Shown one piece after another: positions 17,399 to 25,926 of a DNA stretch of 64,000 nt. Below the pieces are notes generated by a model, which saw nothing but the letters and a program-made list of their open reading frames with translations, was not told the origin of the DNA and ran no database searches. Each line of letters begins with the position of its first letter. The stretch's first letter is position 1. The position numbers and the translations under genes were made by a program. Origin of the DNA: an uncultured Azospirillum sp. (GTDB lineage Bacteria > Pseudomonadota > Alphaproteobacteria > RF32 > CAG-239); contig UQAB01000004.1 of the NCBI GenBank assembly GCA_900538765.1, positions 1-64,000 of the forward strand, read 5' to 3'.

Positions 17399-19243
17399 AT
17401 GTCTGATAAAATGGAGTTTAAGGCGGAAGTCAATAAACTTTTGGATATTGTGATTAACTCGATTTATTCTGAAAAGCAGATTTTTTTGCGGGAATTGATT
17501 TCGAATGCCAGCGATGCCTGCGACAAACTGAAGTACATGGCTTTGATGAATCCCGATTTGGCAAAGTCGTCAGGGGCAATGCGTATTGTGCTGACGCCGG
17601 ATGCGGAAAAAAATACCTTAAAAATTGCCGATAACGGCATCGGTATGAATCGCGATGATTTAATCAATCATTTGGGGACAATTGCCAAGTCCGGGACGGC
17701 TGATTTTGTGAATAATGTGAAGGACAACGGTTCGGATGTAGATTTAATCGGCAAGTTCGGTGTGGGTTTTTATTCTGCTTTTATGGTCGCCGACAAGGTT
17801 GAAATTCTGACGCGCAAGGCCGGAGAGAATGAAGCCTGGCGCTGGTCTTCCGACGGTATCGGCGGTTTTGAAATCGGCAAGGCCGAAAAAGAAGGTAACG
17901 GCACGGAAATTACAATCTTTTTGAAAGAGGGCGAAAAGCAGTATACGGATACGATTTATTTGCGGCAGATTGTGCGCTTGTATTCCGACCATATTAATTA
18001 TCCGATTGTCCTTAATCTTGGCGAAAAAGGCGGCGAAGAAACGATTAACAGCGGTTCGGCGTTGTGGGCGAAAAACAAGGCGGAGATTACCAAGGAACAG
18101 TACGCAGAGTTTTATCATCATGTTTCCAAGAATTTTGACGAACCGTGGATGACACTGCATTTTAAAGCCGAAGGAAATATTGAATATACCGGACTTTTGT
18201 TTATTCCCGGCAGCCAGCCTTATGATTTGTTCCAGCCTGACCGGAAAAACGGTCTGAAGCTTTATGTGAACAAGGTGTTTATTTCGGACAAGGTGGAAGA
18301 ACTGCTGCCGAATTATCTGCGCTTTGTCAAAGGTGTGGTTGACAGTTCCGATTTGCCGCTGAACATCTCTCGCGAGATGTTGCAACAAAATCCGATGATT
18401 GCCAAAATCCGCAGCGGCATTGTTTCCAGAATTCTCAAAGAGTTAAAAAAGCGCAGTGAGAATTTGGAAGACTATATGAAGTTCTGGGAAGCTTTCGGCA
18501 TTGCTTTCAAAGAAGGAATTTATGAAGACTTCGGCAATCGTGATGAAATTGCCGGGTTATCTCGTTTCTATTCGGTCAAAAATCCGGAAAGGACGTTGTC
18601 GCTTGATGAATATGTGGCGGCAATGGGCAATGAGCAAAAGGCCATTTATTATATTACCGGCGATGATGTTCGGGTTTTGGCGAATAATCCGCAGCTTGAA
18701 GCTTTTAAGGCCAAGGGAATCGATGTTCTATTGCTGGTTGATCCGATTGATGAGTTTTGGACTCAGGTCTTAACATCGTATAAAGACAAGCCGATTAAGC
18801 ATATTTCCCAGGCGGAGGAAAATTTTATCATAGAACGCAAAGAGAGCGTCAAAGCCAAAGACGAGGATTTGAAAAAGCTGACGGATTTTATGGCTGAAAT
18901 TTTGAACGGCGAGATTGCCAAAGTGACGACAACGGACAAACTGACAAACAGTCCGGTCAGCCTGACCGTGGAAAACGGGCAGATGAGCATTCATTTGGAA
19001 AGGCTGATGCGCAATCACCAGCAGCAGACGGCTTTTGCCAGCTTGCGGATATTGGAGGTTAATCCGTATCATCCGCTGATTGTCAAGCTTTCCGAAGCTG
19101 TTAGCGATGACGCTTTGAAAGCGAAAGTAACGGAAATGGTCAGGGTTTTGTATGATCAGGCTCTGATTGCGGAAGGAGAAGCGATTAAGGATCCGTCGTT
19201 TTTTGCTGAGCGGCTGAGTTCGTATATGTTGTCCGCTTTTTAA
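17399..19243 (+). CDS. htpG: Molecular chaperone HtpG (Hsp90)
   Basis: ATP-dependent cytosolic chaperone. The GHKL ATPase domain shows LISNASDACDKL (residues about 32-43), DNGIGM, GTIAKSGT and GKFGVGFYSAF. The middle domain carries the catalytic arginine region NISREMLQQN, and the C-terminal dimerisation domain runs to residue 614. Length and order are standard. A good SD (GGAGGTAG) lies 3-10 bp upstream. The frame closes with a terminator 2 bp after the stop, so it is monocistronic. Probable heat-shock regulation comes from the upstream region. Confidence 0.96.
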   Translation: MSDKMEFKAEVNKLLDIVINSIYSEKQIFLRELISNASDACDKLKYMALMNPDLAKSSGAMRIVLTPDAEKNTLKIADNGIGMNRDDLINHLGTIAKSGTADFVNNVKDNGSDVDLIGKFGVGFYSAFMVADKVEILTRKAGENEAWRWSSDGIGGFEIGKAEKEGNGTEITIFLKEGEKQYTDTIYLRQIVRLYSDHINYPIVLNLGEKGGEETINSGSALWAKNKAEITKEQYAEFYHHVSKNFDEPWMTLHFKAEGNIEYTGLLFIPGSQPYDLFQPDRKNGLKLYVNKVFISDKVEELLPNYLRFVKGVVDSSDLPLNISREMLQQNPMIAKIRSGIVSRILKELKKRSENLEDYMKFWEAFGIAFKEGIYEDFGNRDEIAGLSRFYSVKNPERTLSLDEYVAAMGNEQKAIYYITGDDVRVLANNPQLEAFKAKGIDVLLLVDPIDEFWTQVLTSYKDKPIKHISQAEENFIIERKESVKAKDEDLKKLTDFMAEILNGEIAKVTTTDKLTNSPVSLTVENGQMSIHLERLMRNHQQQTAFASLRILEVNPYHPLIVKLSEAVSDDALKAKVTEMVRVLYDQALIAEGEAIKDPSFFAERLSSYMLSAF

Positions 19244-19244
19244 G

Positions 19245-19280
19245 AAAAAGGCGGTCTGTTAAATGCAGGCCGCCTTTTTT
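19245..19280 (+). terminator. Terminator of htpG
   Basis: AAAAAGGCGGTCTG pairs with CAGGCCGCCTTTTTT (one G-T pair) just after the htpG stop; the T run continues the stem. It also serves the convergent gene at 19283. Confidence 0.85.
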
Positions 19281-19282
19281 GA

Positions 19283-19951
19283 TTATTTATGTTTTTTATG
19301 ATAATCTTTTATTAAAATTTTGGCGATGTAACGGATGATAAGCAGAATGTATAACGCACCCAGTCCCCATATCATCCAGTTTTTGAGTTCTTTGCCGCTG
19401 ATGGCAGGGGTGATTTCATTGACATTGAGAGCACTGCCGGTGACGATAAAATCAGCCGTCGGATTTTCATGCAGGATATTTACAACGTATTGATAATCAG
19501 GGTTGAGAAAATCAAATTTTAAAATCAAATTATTTTCGTAGGGAATAATTTCTGTCGTCATGGCTTGGGAAGTTTCGTCATTATTCAGATTATAATGGCG
19601 CATTTTTGCTTCCTCGGGAATTACGATGCGAATCGGATCATGACCGACGCGGGATACATCAGTTCCCGAGAGGGCTTGCTGTCCCTGATTATAGAGGTAA
19701 ACTTTACTCAGGTATAAATCTTTATATTCTCTGCCTTTGACTTTAATACTGTATTCATTTTGATTGGCAGAGGAAATCAGTTTGACGCTGTCCGTTTCGT
19801 AGCGCAGGATGGGGCGGCTGATGTAAAACTGGTAATATCCCAATGCTATGGCCGAAACGGCCAGAATAAAAGCTCCTGTCGGGCTGGTCCAAAAGTTCCA
19901 TACGGCAATAAGAATTTTTCTTGAAAAACTTTTTTCTGTTTGATTTTGCAT
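19283..19951 (-). CDS. Membrane protein with two terminal helices, unknown
   Basis: Not recognised. The 222 residues have one helix near the N-terminus (about 27-46, TGAFILAVSAIALGYYQFYI) and one near the C-terminus (about 190-210, MIWGLGALYILLIIRYIAKI), with a lysine-rich tail. The roughly 140 residues between are beta-rich and lack cysteines, so they probably form an extracytoplasmic domain. It is monocistronic and convergent with htpG. An SD-like GGAGGAAA precedes the ATG. Confidence 0.65.
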   Translation of the reverse strand: MQNQTEKSFSRKILIAVWNFWTSPTGAFILAVSAIALGYYQFYISRPILRYETDSVKLISSANQNEYSIKVKGREYKDLYLSKVYLYNQGQQALSGTDVSRVGHDPIRIVIPEEAKMRHYNLNNDETSQAMTTEIIPYENNLILKFDFLNPDYQYVVNILHENPTADFIVTGSALNVNEITPAISGKELKNWMIWGLGALYILLIIRYIAKILIKDYHKKHK

Positions 19952-20089
19952 TTTTCCTCCGAATGAAATTACATTTGTTTTGATTTTAAATAATAAACGT
20001 TAAGGATTTTTGAAGTCGGTAAAAAAATGTATTAATGTTTTTTTTAATGTTATGAACTAAGCTGTTGCCATAGAAGGAGCAATTATATA

Positions 20090-20752
20090 ATGTCTTATGC
20101 CTTATGCGGTTTTGTCTGGGGATTGTTTATTCCTTATATTGCCAGGCGTTTTGCAAAATTTATGCCGGCAACGTTTGCTTATGCTCTGTTTGACATTTGC
20201 CATTGTCGTTTTTCATTACAGACGAAGGGAAAAGAGAAGTTTTTGCGTTTGCGGGCAACACTTCGTTGGCGCAGTTTTATGTATGCTTTGGCCGCGGCGG
20301 TAATTTTTTATGCGCTGGCTTTGAGAAATCCCGGTTTTGATGCGGCAGGGCTTGCAATTTTTGCCGGGGTATCGCTGCTGCTTGTGGAGATTGACAGCCG
20401 TTTGCTGTTGTTGCCGGATATAATAACTTATCCGCTGCTCATTCTGGGGTTTGGCTTTGCCTGTTTCGGCGGCGGTATCTTGCCGGTTGAGAGTTTTATC
20501 GGCGCGGCGGCCGGGTATATTTTGCCGACGGTAGCAGCAATGTTTCTGGTTTGGAAGCACAAAGACGCTTTCGGCGGCGGTGATGTTAAGTATCTGGCCG
20601 TTATCGGCGCCTGGCTGGGGTTGGAAAAACTGTTATATGTCATTATTGGTGCGTGTATTATTTTTGCCGTTTATGCGCTGGCGGCCCGCAAAAGGGCGGG
20701 GGCTTTCGGTCCGGCTTTGGCTTTGGCGGCAATCTGTGCGGCTTTTATATAA
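20090..20752 (+). CDS. Prepilin peptidase-like protein (A24 family, no methylase domain)
   Basis: Integral membrane aspartyl protease of the type IV prepilin peptidase family. The two catalytic aspartates are in EIDSRLLLLPD (about residue 104) and in the GxGD-type motif FGGGDVKYLAVIGAWLG (about 162-178), each next to a membrane helix. About six helices are seen. The N-terminal cysteine-bearing methyltransferase part of PilD is absent: the first 60 residues are short and carry only scattered Cys. At 220 residues it is closer to CpaA/archaeal-type peptidases. No pilin or secretion genes are nearby. The channel gene starts 12 bp downstream, probably in the same operon. Confidence 0.75.
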   Translation: MSYALCGFVWGLFIPYIARRFAKFMPATFAYALFDICHCRFSLQTKGKEKFLRLRATLRWRSFMYALAAAVIFYALALRNPGFDAAGLAIFAGVSLLLVEIDSRLLLLPDIITYPLLILGFGFACFGGGILPVESFIGAAAGYILPTVAAMFLVWKHKDAFGGGDVKYLAVIGAWLGLEKLLYVIIGACIIFAVYALAARKRAGAFGPALALAAICAAFI

Positions 20753-20764
20753 AGGATAAAAAAG

Positions 20765-21499
20765 ATGAAAGTTTGGGATAATCTAAAAAAATCACTCAAT
20801 CAGGACAAAAGAAAAGTCAAAAAGCTGGTCGAAGGGCGTAATTTTGATATGATGATTATGTCGCTGATTTTGTTTGACGCTGTGATTATGGGACTGATGA
20901 CAACGACCCTGTTCGGCGCGTATGACTGGATTTTGTTTATTCTTGACAGATTATGTATGGCGATTTTTATTGCCGAAATGCTGATGAAAGTTTGGGCTTA
21001 CGGAAAGAAGTTCTTTAAAAACGGTTGGAATCTGTTTGATTTTATTATCGTGGCGATTTCCTCTTTGCCGGCGGTCAGCTTCTTTATTGTTTTGAGAACG
21101 TTCCGCCTGTTTTTGGTTTTGCGTTATATTAACCGTTTTAAGCGTTTGCGGCAGGTGATTGTCATTTTTATAGAACTGATTCCGAGTTTCTTGGCCATGC
21201 TGTTGATTTTTGCCGTGTTCTTTTATGTTTTTGCGATTATGGCGGTCAGTCTGTTTGGCGATACTTATGTTGAATTTTCGACGCTTGGGGCTTCTTCATT
21301 TACATTGCTGCAACTGTTTACGCTGGATGGCTGGGCGGTGGATATTGCCCGACCGGTTATGCGGGAGTTTCCGTACGCGTGGATTTTCTTCGTTTCCTTT
21401 ATTTTTATCTCGTTTTTGATGGTTATCAGCTTTATCATGAGCGCGGTTACGGAAATCTTCCGCAAAATGATGGGGCTGCTGCCGAAGTGTAAGATATAA
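20765..21499 (+). CDS. Voltage-gated cation channel (BacNav/ion transport family)
   Basis: Single-domain six-helix channel of 244 residues, expected to form a homotetramer in the inner membrane. S1-S3 start near FDMMIMSLILFDAVIMGL. S4 is VLRTFRLFLVLRYINRFKRL with arginines spaced by three or more residues. The pore between S5 (SFLAMLLIFAVFFYVF) and S6 (WIFFVSFIFISFLMVI) carries T186-L-D-G-W190. This aligns with the TLESW filter of NaChBac-type sodium channels but with Asp and Gly. The filter change suggests altered selectivity, possibly for calcium; that is inference. Confidence 0.85.
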   Translation: MKVWDNLKKSLNQDKRKVKKLVEGRNFDMMIMSLILFDAVIMGLMTTTLFGAYDWILFILDRLCMAIFIAEMLMKVWAYGKKFFKNGWNLFDFIIVAISSLPAVSFFIVLRTFRLFLVLRYINRFKRLRQVIVIFIELIPSFLAMLLIFAVFFYVFAIMAVSLFGDTYVEFSTLGASSFTLLQLFTLDGWAVDIARPVMREFPYAWIFFVSFIFISFLMVISFIMSAVTEIFRKMMGLLPKCKI

Positions 21500-21537
21500 A
21501 AACTTTTAATTTTTTTGAAATTAATCTTGATTTGATG

Positions 21538-21575
21538 AAATTTAATTCCTAACTATGGTGTTAGGAATTAAATTT
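21538..21575. promoter_or_regulatory. Perfect 16-bp inverted repeat upstream of groES
   Basis: AAATTTAATTCCTAAC (21538-21553) and its exact complement GTTAGGAATTAAATTT (21560-21575) are separated by TATGGT, and end 18 bp before the groES ATG. The sequence is not the CIRCE operator (TTAGCACTC-N9-GAGTGCTAA). It may be an operator for another repressor or a hairpin in the groES leader close to the SD, for example a thermosensor. Confidence 0.7.
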
Positions 21576-21593
21576 ATGAGGAGTTAGTTGAAA

Positions 21594-21884
21594 ATGAAAA
21601 TTAAACCTTTGCATGACAGAGTGTTGATTAAACGTGTTGAAGCAACAACCAAAACAGCCGGTGGAATTATTATTCCGGATACCGCTAAGGAAAAACCAAG
21701 CGAGGGTATTATTGAGGCTGTCGGCAACGGTTTCAGAGCCGAAGACGGCAAGATTGTTCCGATGAGCGTCAAAGAAGGCGACAAGGTTTTGTTTGCCAAA
21801 TGGGCCGGCACGGAAGTTAAAGTTAACGGTGAAGACCGGGTTATCCTGAAAGAATCGGATATTCTCGGTGTTATTGAAGAATAA
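21594..21884 (+). CDS. groES: Co-chaperonin GroES
   Basis: Ten-kilodalton lid of the GroEL chaperonin. The 96-residue sequence has KIKPLHDRVLIKRVEATTKT at the start, the mobile-loop region TAGGIIIPDTAKEKPSEG and GDKVLFAKWAGTEVKVNGED. All are typical. ATG 21594 is preferred over an in-frame TTG at 21588, because the SD GAGGAG (21578-21583) is 10 bp from the ATG and only 4 bp from the TTG. groEL follows after 25 bp in the same operon. Confidence 0.96.
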   Translation: MKIKPLHDRVLIKRVEATTKTAGGIIIPDTAKEKPSEGIIEAVGNGFRAEDGKIVPMSVKEGDKVLFAKWAGTEVKVNGEDRVILKESDILGVIEE

Positions 21885-21909
21885 TTAAATGTTACAAGGG
21901 AAGTAAAAT

Positions 21910-23568
21910 ATGTCAGCGAAAGATATTATGTTTGGAACAGACGCCAGAGCAAAAATGCTTAAAGGCGTTGAAACATTGGCGAAAACAGTAAAGGTTACAC
22001 TGGGGCCGAAGGGACGCAATGTCGTCTTGGATAAGTCCTACGGTGCGCCGAAAATTACCAAAGACGGCGTTTCCGTGGCCAAGGAAGTCGAATTAGCCGA
22101 TAAGTTTGAAAATATGGGCGCGCAACTGGTTAAGGAAGTTGCCCAGAAGACGGCAGACAAAGCCGGTGACGGTACTACAACGGCGACCGTTTTGGCCGAA
22201 GCAATTATTCGCGAGGGCTGTAAAGCCGTTGCCGCCGGTATGAACCCGATGGATTTGAAACGCGGTATTGATATGGCTGTCGAAGCCGTTGTCGAAGATG
22301 TCAAATCCCGTTCAAAAGATATTAAGACATCTGAAGAAATTGCTCAGGTTGGTACGATTTCCGCTAACGGCGACCGTTCAATCGGCGAATATCTGGCGCG
22401 CGCGATGGAAAAAGTCGGCAATGAAGGCGTTATTACCGTTGAAGATGCCAAAGGGCTGGAAACGGAACTTGATGTTGTTGAGGGTATGCAGTTCGACCGC
22501 GGTTATCTTTCTCCTTATTTCATTACCAATGCGGAAAAGATGATTTGCGAATATGAGAATCCTTATATTCTGCTTTATGATCAGAAAATTTCCAATTTGC
22601 AGCCGTTGATTCCGGTTTTGGAGGCTGTTGTTCAGTCCGGCCGTCCGTTGTTGATTGTAGCTGAAGATATTGAAGGCGAAGCTTTGGCTACGTTGGTTGT
22701 CAACAGACTGCGCGGCGGTTTGAAAGTCTGCGCCGTTAAGGCTCCGGGCTTTGGCGACAGACGCAAAGCCATGTTGCAGGATATTGCCATTTTGACAGGC
22801 GGTCAGGTTATTTCTGAAGAGCTTGGCATGAAACTTGAGAATATTACGCTGGAATACCTAGGCTCAGCCAAGAGAATTGAAGTCAGCAAGGAAGAAACCA
22901 CCGTTATTGACGGTATGGGCAACAAAGAAACCATTCAGGACAGAACGGCTGAAATCCGCAAGCAGATTGAAGACACGACGTCTGATTATGATCGTGAAAA
23001 ACTGCAGGAAAGACTGGCTAAATTGTCCGGCGGTGTTGCGGTTCTTCGTGTCGGCGGCGCTTCAGAAGTCGAAGTCAAAGAAAAGAAAGACCGCATTGAC
23101 GATGCCTTGAACGCAACGCGCGCAGCCGTTAAGGAAGGCGTTGTTGCCGGCGGCGGCGTTGCCTTGCTGTATTCCATTAAAGCTTTGGATAAACTGACGC
23201 CGGCCAATGCCGATCAGAAAGTGGGTATTGATATTATCCGTAAAGCTATTCAGGCGCCAATCCGCCAGATTGCCGAGAATGCAGGTGTTGACGGTGCGGT
23301 TGTTGCCGGAAAATTGCTTGAACAGTCTGACAGCAATTATGGTTACAATGCTCAGAATGATGAGTATACCGATATGGTTAAGGCCGGTATTATCGACCCG
23401 ACTAAGGTTGTCCGGACGGCGTTGCAGGATGCAGCTTCTGTCGGTAGTTTGTTAATTACAACCGAAGCTATGGTTACCGAAGCTCCGCAGAAAGAATGTT
23501 CCTGCGGTTGCGGCGGTACCGGCGGAATGAGCGGCGGCGCTGCCGGAATGGGCGGTATGGGTTTTTAA
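21910..23568 (+). CDS. groEL: Chaperonin GroEL
   Basis: Sixty-kilodalton chaperonin that folds proteins in a double-ring complex with GroES. Hallmarks include TLGPKGRNVVLDKSYG (about residues 29-44), GDGTTTATVLAEAI and the signature AAVKEGVVAGGG. The protein is 552 residues. The C-terminal tail ends in GGM-type repeats but also contains the unusual ECSCGCGG, placing three cysteines in the tail that fills the folding chamber. An SD GGGAAG is 8 bp upstream. A strong terminator lies about 20 bp after the stop. Confidence 0.97.
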   Translation: MSAKDIMFGTDARAKMLKGVETLAKTVKVTLGPKGRNVVLDKSYGAPKITKDGVSVAKEVELADKFENMGAQLVKEVAQKTADKAGDGTTTATVLAEAIIREGCKAVAAGMNPMDLKRGIDMAVEAVVEDVKSRSKDIKTSEEIAQVGTISANGDRSIGEYLARAMEKVGNEGVITVEDAKGLETELDVVEGMQFDRGYLSPYFITNAEKMICEYENPYILLYDQKISNLQPLIPVLEAVVQSGRPLLIVAEDIEGEALATLVVNRLRGGLKVCAVKAPGFGDRRKAMLQDIAILTGGQVISEELGMKLENITLEYLGSAKRIEVSKEETTVIDGMGNKETIQDRTAEIRKQIEDTTSDYDREKLQERLAKLSGGVAVLRVGGASEVEVKEKKDRIDDALNATRAAVKEGVVAGGGVALLYSIKALDKLTPANADQKVGIDIIRKAIQAPIRQIAENAGVDGAVVAGKLLEQSDSNYGYNAQNDEYTDMVKAGIIDPTKVVRTALQDAASVGSLLITTEAMVTEAPQKECSCGCGGTGGMSGGAAGMGGMGF

Positions 23569-23585
23569 CCAAAACCTGGTTTTTA

Positions 23586-23626
23586 GGAAAAGGTTCGTGT
23601 TTTTACACGGGCCTTTTTCTTTTTTA
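23586..23626 (+). terminator. Terminator of groESL
   Basis: AAAAGG..CGTGT and ACACG..CCTTTTT form a stem with a small internal loop and a TTTT apex, followed by a T-rich tail. Confidence 0.8.
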
Positions 23627-23742
23627 TTGTAAAAGCCTAACCATTTGTAAAATAATTAAATTGAAAAAAATATATATTTTTTTGATTTTTTTGCTTGCAA
23701 TTATTTTTTTTTATGGTAATTATTTCTTTGTTCTAAATGATG

Positions 23743-23817
23743 CGGGTATAGCTCAGGGGTAGAGCGCAACCTTGCCAAGGTTGATGTCGTGGGTCCGAAT
23801 CCCATTGCCCGCTCCAA
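23743..23817 (+). tRNA. tRNA-Gly(GCC)
   Basis: The 75-nt sequence starts GCGGGTATAGCTCAGGGG, has anticodon GCC (CCTTGCCAAGG stem-loop), T-arm GGGTCCGAATCCC and acceptor TGCCCGC followed by T and an encoded CCA (23815-23817). A terminator follows directly. Confidence 0.95.
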
Positions 23818-23821
23818 TTCC

Positions 23822-23850
23822 AGGCCTTGTTTTACAAGGCCTTTTTCTTT
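23822..23850 (+). terminator. Terminator of tRNA-Gly(GCC)
   Basis: AGGCCTTGT and ACAAGGCCT form a perfect 9-bp stem with loop TTT, followed by a T run. Confidence 0.85.
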
Positions 23851-23957
23851 TAAATTAGTTCATAAGTTTTTGTCGTAAAAAAACGCTGCGATTGCTTGTT
23901 TAATTTTCTTTATTGAAAATTATATTTAACTAAGTGATACTTTTACGGAGATGAAAA

Positions 23958-24467
23958 ATGAAATGGCTTTATGCGGCTTATGAAAAAGTTAAAGGCTGGT
24001 TTATTAAGGAGAAAACTTTAATAGACCATTGGTTTGAAACGGACGAGCGCCTGCGTTTTGGCATTTTGGCTTCTCTAAACATGGCTTTTCGTTATGTTTT
24101 GTTTGTTGTTTTGGGCATTGTTTTTAAAACGCTTCATTATCAGCTGGTTTTGCTTATGATGTGGTTGTTTTCTTCTGTTGTGGCGTTTTATTCTTATAAG
24201 ATTTTGGTGTTTGGGACGAGCGGAAACCATGTACGGGAGTATGCGAAGAGCGTTTTAATCTGGTCAGTCAGTTATGTTATAAATGCCGGAATATTGTCTT
24301 TGTTGGTCGGGCGGCTTCATTTGAATATCTATTTGTCGCAGGCGGTGGCAATCAGTGTGTTGTTTATTCTTAATTATCTTTTGTTTAAACATTTTGCCTT
24401 TCGTCAGGCGCAGGAATTGTCACGCTGGGAAAAATTTTTGGAAGTGTTTGATATTTTTCGTAAATAG
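23958..24467 (+). CDS. GtrA-like four-helix membrane protein
   Basis: The 169-residue protein has four predicted helices (about 45-65, 70-92, 107-127 and 133-152) and a charged N-terminal segment, the layout of GtrA/DPMS_TMD proteins. Those proteins are thought to help move or present polyprenyl-linked sugars for cell-surface glycosylation. Sequence features that fit are RFGILASLNMAFRYVLF at helix 1 and FILNYLLFKHFAF at the last helix. No glycosyltransferase is adjacent, so the role is unclear. Assignment is by topology and local resemblance. Confidence 0.6.
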   Translation: MKWLYAAYEKVKGWFIKEKTLIDHWFETDERLRFGILASLNMAFRYVLFVVLGIVFKTLHYQLVLLMMWLFSSVVAFYSYKILVFGTSGNHVREYAKSVLIWSVSYVINAGILSLLVGRLHLNIYLSQAVAISVLFILNYLLFKHFAFRQAQELSRWEKFLEVFDIFRK

Positions 24468-24509
24468 TTGTAGCATACTTCCGTATATTACCAGTAAACG
24501 GAGATAAGT

Positions 24510-24983
24510 ATGAAGCATATTATGCCGATGATGTGGATGCCTTTTAAGAAGCTGCTGTCCGGTTCAAAAAAGGTGGAGGTTCGTTTGTATACCGAAAAAT
24601 GCCAAAAGATTCGGCCGAATGATGTTATTGAGTTTGAGTGCAAAGAGCTTAATGATCGCACGTTGTGTCTGGTAAAAGGTTTTTTGGTTTTTGATACGGT
24701 TGAAACGATGGTTGAGTTGTTGCCGCCGGAAGTTTTTGGATATGATAATCGTGAGGAAATCCGAGTCCGACTTAACAGGATATTTAGCTATGAAGAACAG
24801 CATAAGTATGGTGTTATCGGGATAATTATTGATTGTTTTGACACCAGGGTACGTGATCATGCCATGGACAGTAAGGAAAATTCCCGAGAAGAGAATGCTG
24901 TTGATAAGAGTGCCAGGGACGATAAAGAGCAGGTTCGGATGATGAAAGAAGAAATTTTGGAAAAAAGCGGTCGGGATATTTAA
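24510..24983 (+). CDS. ASCH-domain protein with charged C-terminal tail
   Basis: The first ~110 residues resemble ASCH domains, beta-barrel folds thought to bind RNA or modified nucleotides. The pattern FKKLLSGSKKVEVRLYTEK, then IRPNDVIEFE (the G/N-D-x-I-x-F box), and a final beta strand GVIGIIIDCF fits. Residues about 112-157 are a highly charged, low-complexity tail (for example NSREENAVDKSARDDKEQ) that is not part of the domain. The gene is 42 bp after the GtrA-like gene and just before tRNA-Ser, possibly one transcription unit with GtrA. Confidence 0.6.
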   Translation: MKHIMPMMWMPFKKLLSGSKKVEVRLYTEKCQKIRPNDVIEFECKELNDRTLCLVKGFLVFDTVETMVELLPPEVFGYDNREEIRVRLNRIFSYEEQHKYGVIGIIIDCFDTRVRDHAMDSKENSREENAVDKSARDDKEQVRMMKEEILEKSGRDI

Positions 24984-25031
24984 ATTAATGCTTGTAATCT
25001 TGTTTAAAAGATTTTATTAACAATATGTATT

Positions 25032-25121
25032 GGAGAGATGGCAGAGTGGTCGAATGCGGTTGACTCGAAATCAATTGTGCGTGTAAGCGTACCGGGGGTT
25101 CAAATCCCTCTCTCTCCGCCA
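25032..25121 (+). tRNA. tRNA-Ser(CGA)
   Basis: The 90-nt class II tRNA starts GGAGAGATGGCAGAGTGG, has anticodon CGA (TTGACTCGAAATCAA), a long variable arm, T-arm GGTTCAAATCC, acceptor CTCTCC and encoded CCA (25119-25121). It marks the left side of an AT-rich island. Confidence 0.95.
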
Positions 25122-25130
25122 TTTTAATTA

Positions 25131-25159
25131 AAAAGACGCTGGATTGCAGCGTCTTTTTT
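25131..25159 (+). terminator. Terminator of tRNA-Ser
   Basis: AAAAGACGCTG and CAGCGTCTTTT form a perfect 11-bp stem around GATTG, followed by TTC. Confidence 0.85.
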
Positions 25160-25311
25160 CGTATCCCGCGGAAACACGGGCTTTGCTGGCGATTGACATT
25201 GCTGAAATGACTATGGTAAGCTTATTTTATATTGGAAAGTGCAAAATTTAAGACAGTTACATACTTTGCCAATTTTTGGGAAGTCACTTCATTTGTTACT
25301 TGAGGGAAAAA

Positions 25312-25926
25312 ATGAAAGAGTGGATAGAAAGTTCTTTAGGCTATAACCGTTTTAGTCCTGAATTTTTAAGGCAATTAACTGAGCATGGTGCTAATAAAGT
25401 AGGTAATTATTATAATAAATATACCAAACAATATGAGGAAATATATTACAATGTATTTGTAATATTAGATAAAATTAAAAAGCTTGAAGAAAATGCTTTT
25501 AATAAAAATATCTATAAGCCTTTAAGAAATTTTGGTATAGATAATCTATTTCATATACATCATGTCCAGGCCTCTCATATTGCTTTAAATTGTATTAATG
25601 AGTTGAAAAAAAGAGCTGGTTCTTTAAAAATGTCTGAAGATGAATATGAAAAGCTCGTGTATGATACTTTATTTCTTTATTATTATGTAATAGAGAAATT
25701 TGATGAAAATAAGGCAAATCAATATGCTCTTGGAAGGATGGGGCAAATTTTTACAGATGATGGATATCTAAAGCGTCATGAGGAAAAAAGACTTACAGGT
25801 GATTGGATTGTGTTATATCGAAAAGATAATCAAAACTATTATCTAACTCTGGCACGACATGAAGAGCCTGATGAGCAGATAAAAGAAAGAGTGGTCGAAG
25901 CGTTAAATTCTTTTTCTTTTAATTAA
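25312..25926 (+). CDS. Hypothetical protein in AT-rich island
   Basis: Not recognised. I use ATG 25312 (MKEWIESSLGYN) rather than 25276, since the 12 extra residues look like upstream noise. The 204 residues are mostly helical and rich in Lys, Asn, Tyr and Glu, without a signal peptide or membrane helix. A histidine cluster FHIHHVQASH occurs near residue 85. Codon use is strongly AT-biased, unlike the flanking housekeeping genes, which suggests transfer. It ends 8 bp into the 3' end of the convergent recombinase remnant. Confidence 0.55.
   Translation: MKEWIESSLGYNRFSPEFLRQLTEHGANKVGNYYNKYTKQYEEIYYNVFVILDKIKKLEENAFNKNIYKPLRNFGIDNLFHIHHVQASHIALNCINELKKRAGSLKMSEDEYEKLVYDTLFLYYYVIEKFDENKANQYALGRMGQIFTDDGYLKRHEEKRLTGDWIVLYRKDNQNYYLTLARHEEPDEQIKERVVEALNSFSFN

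Noticed and set aside
21538..21575. CIRCE operator before groES
   Set aside because: The inverted repeat does not match TTAGCACTC-N9-GAGTGCTAA in sequence or spacer.
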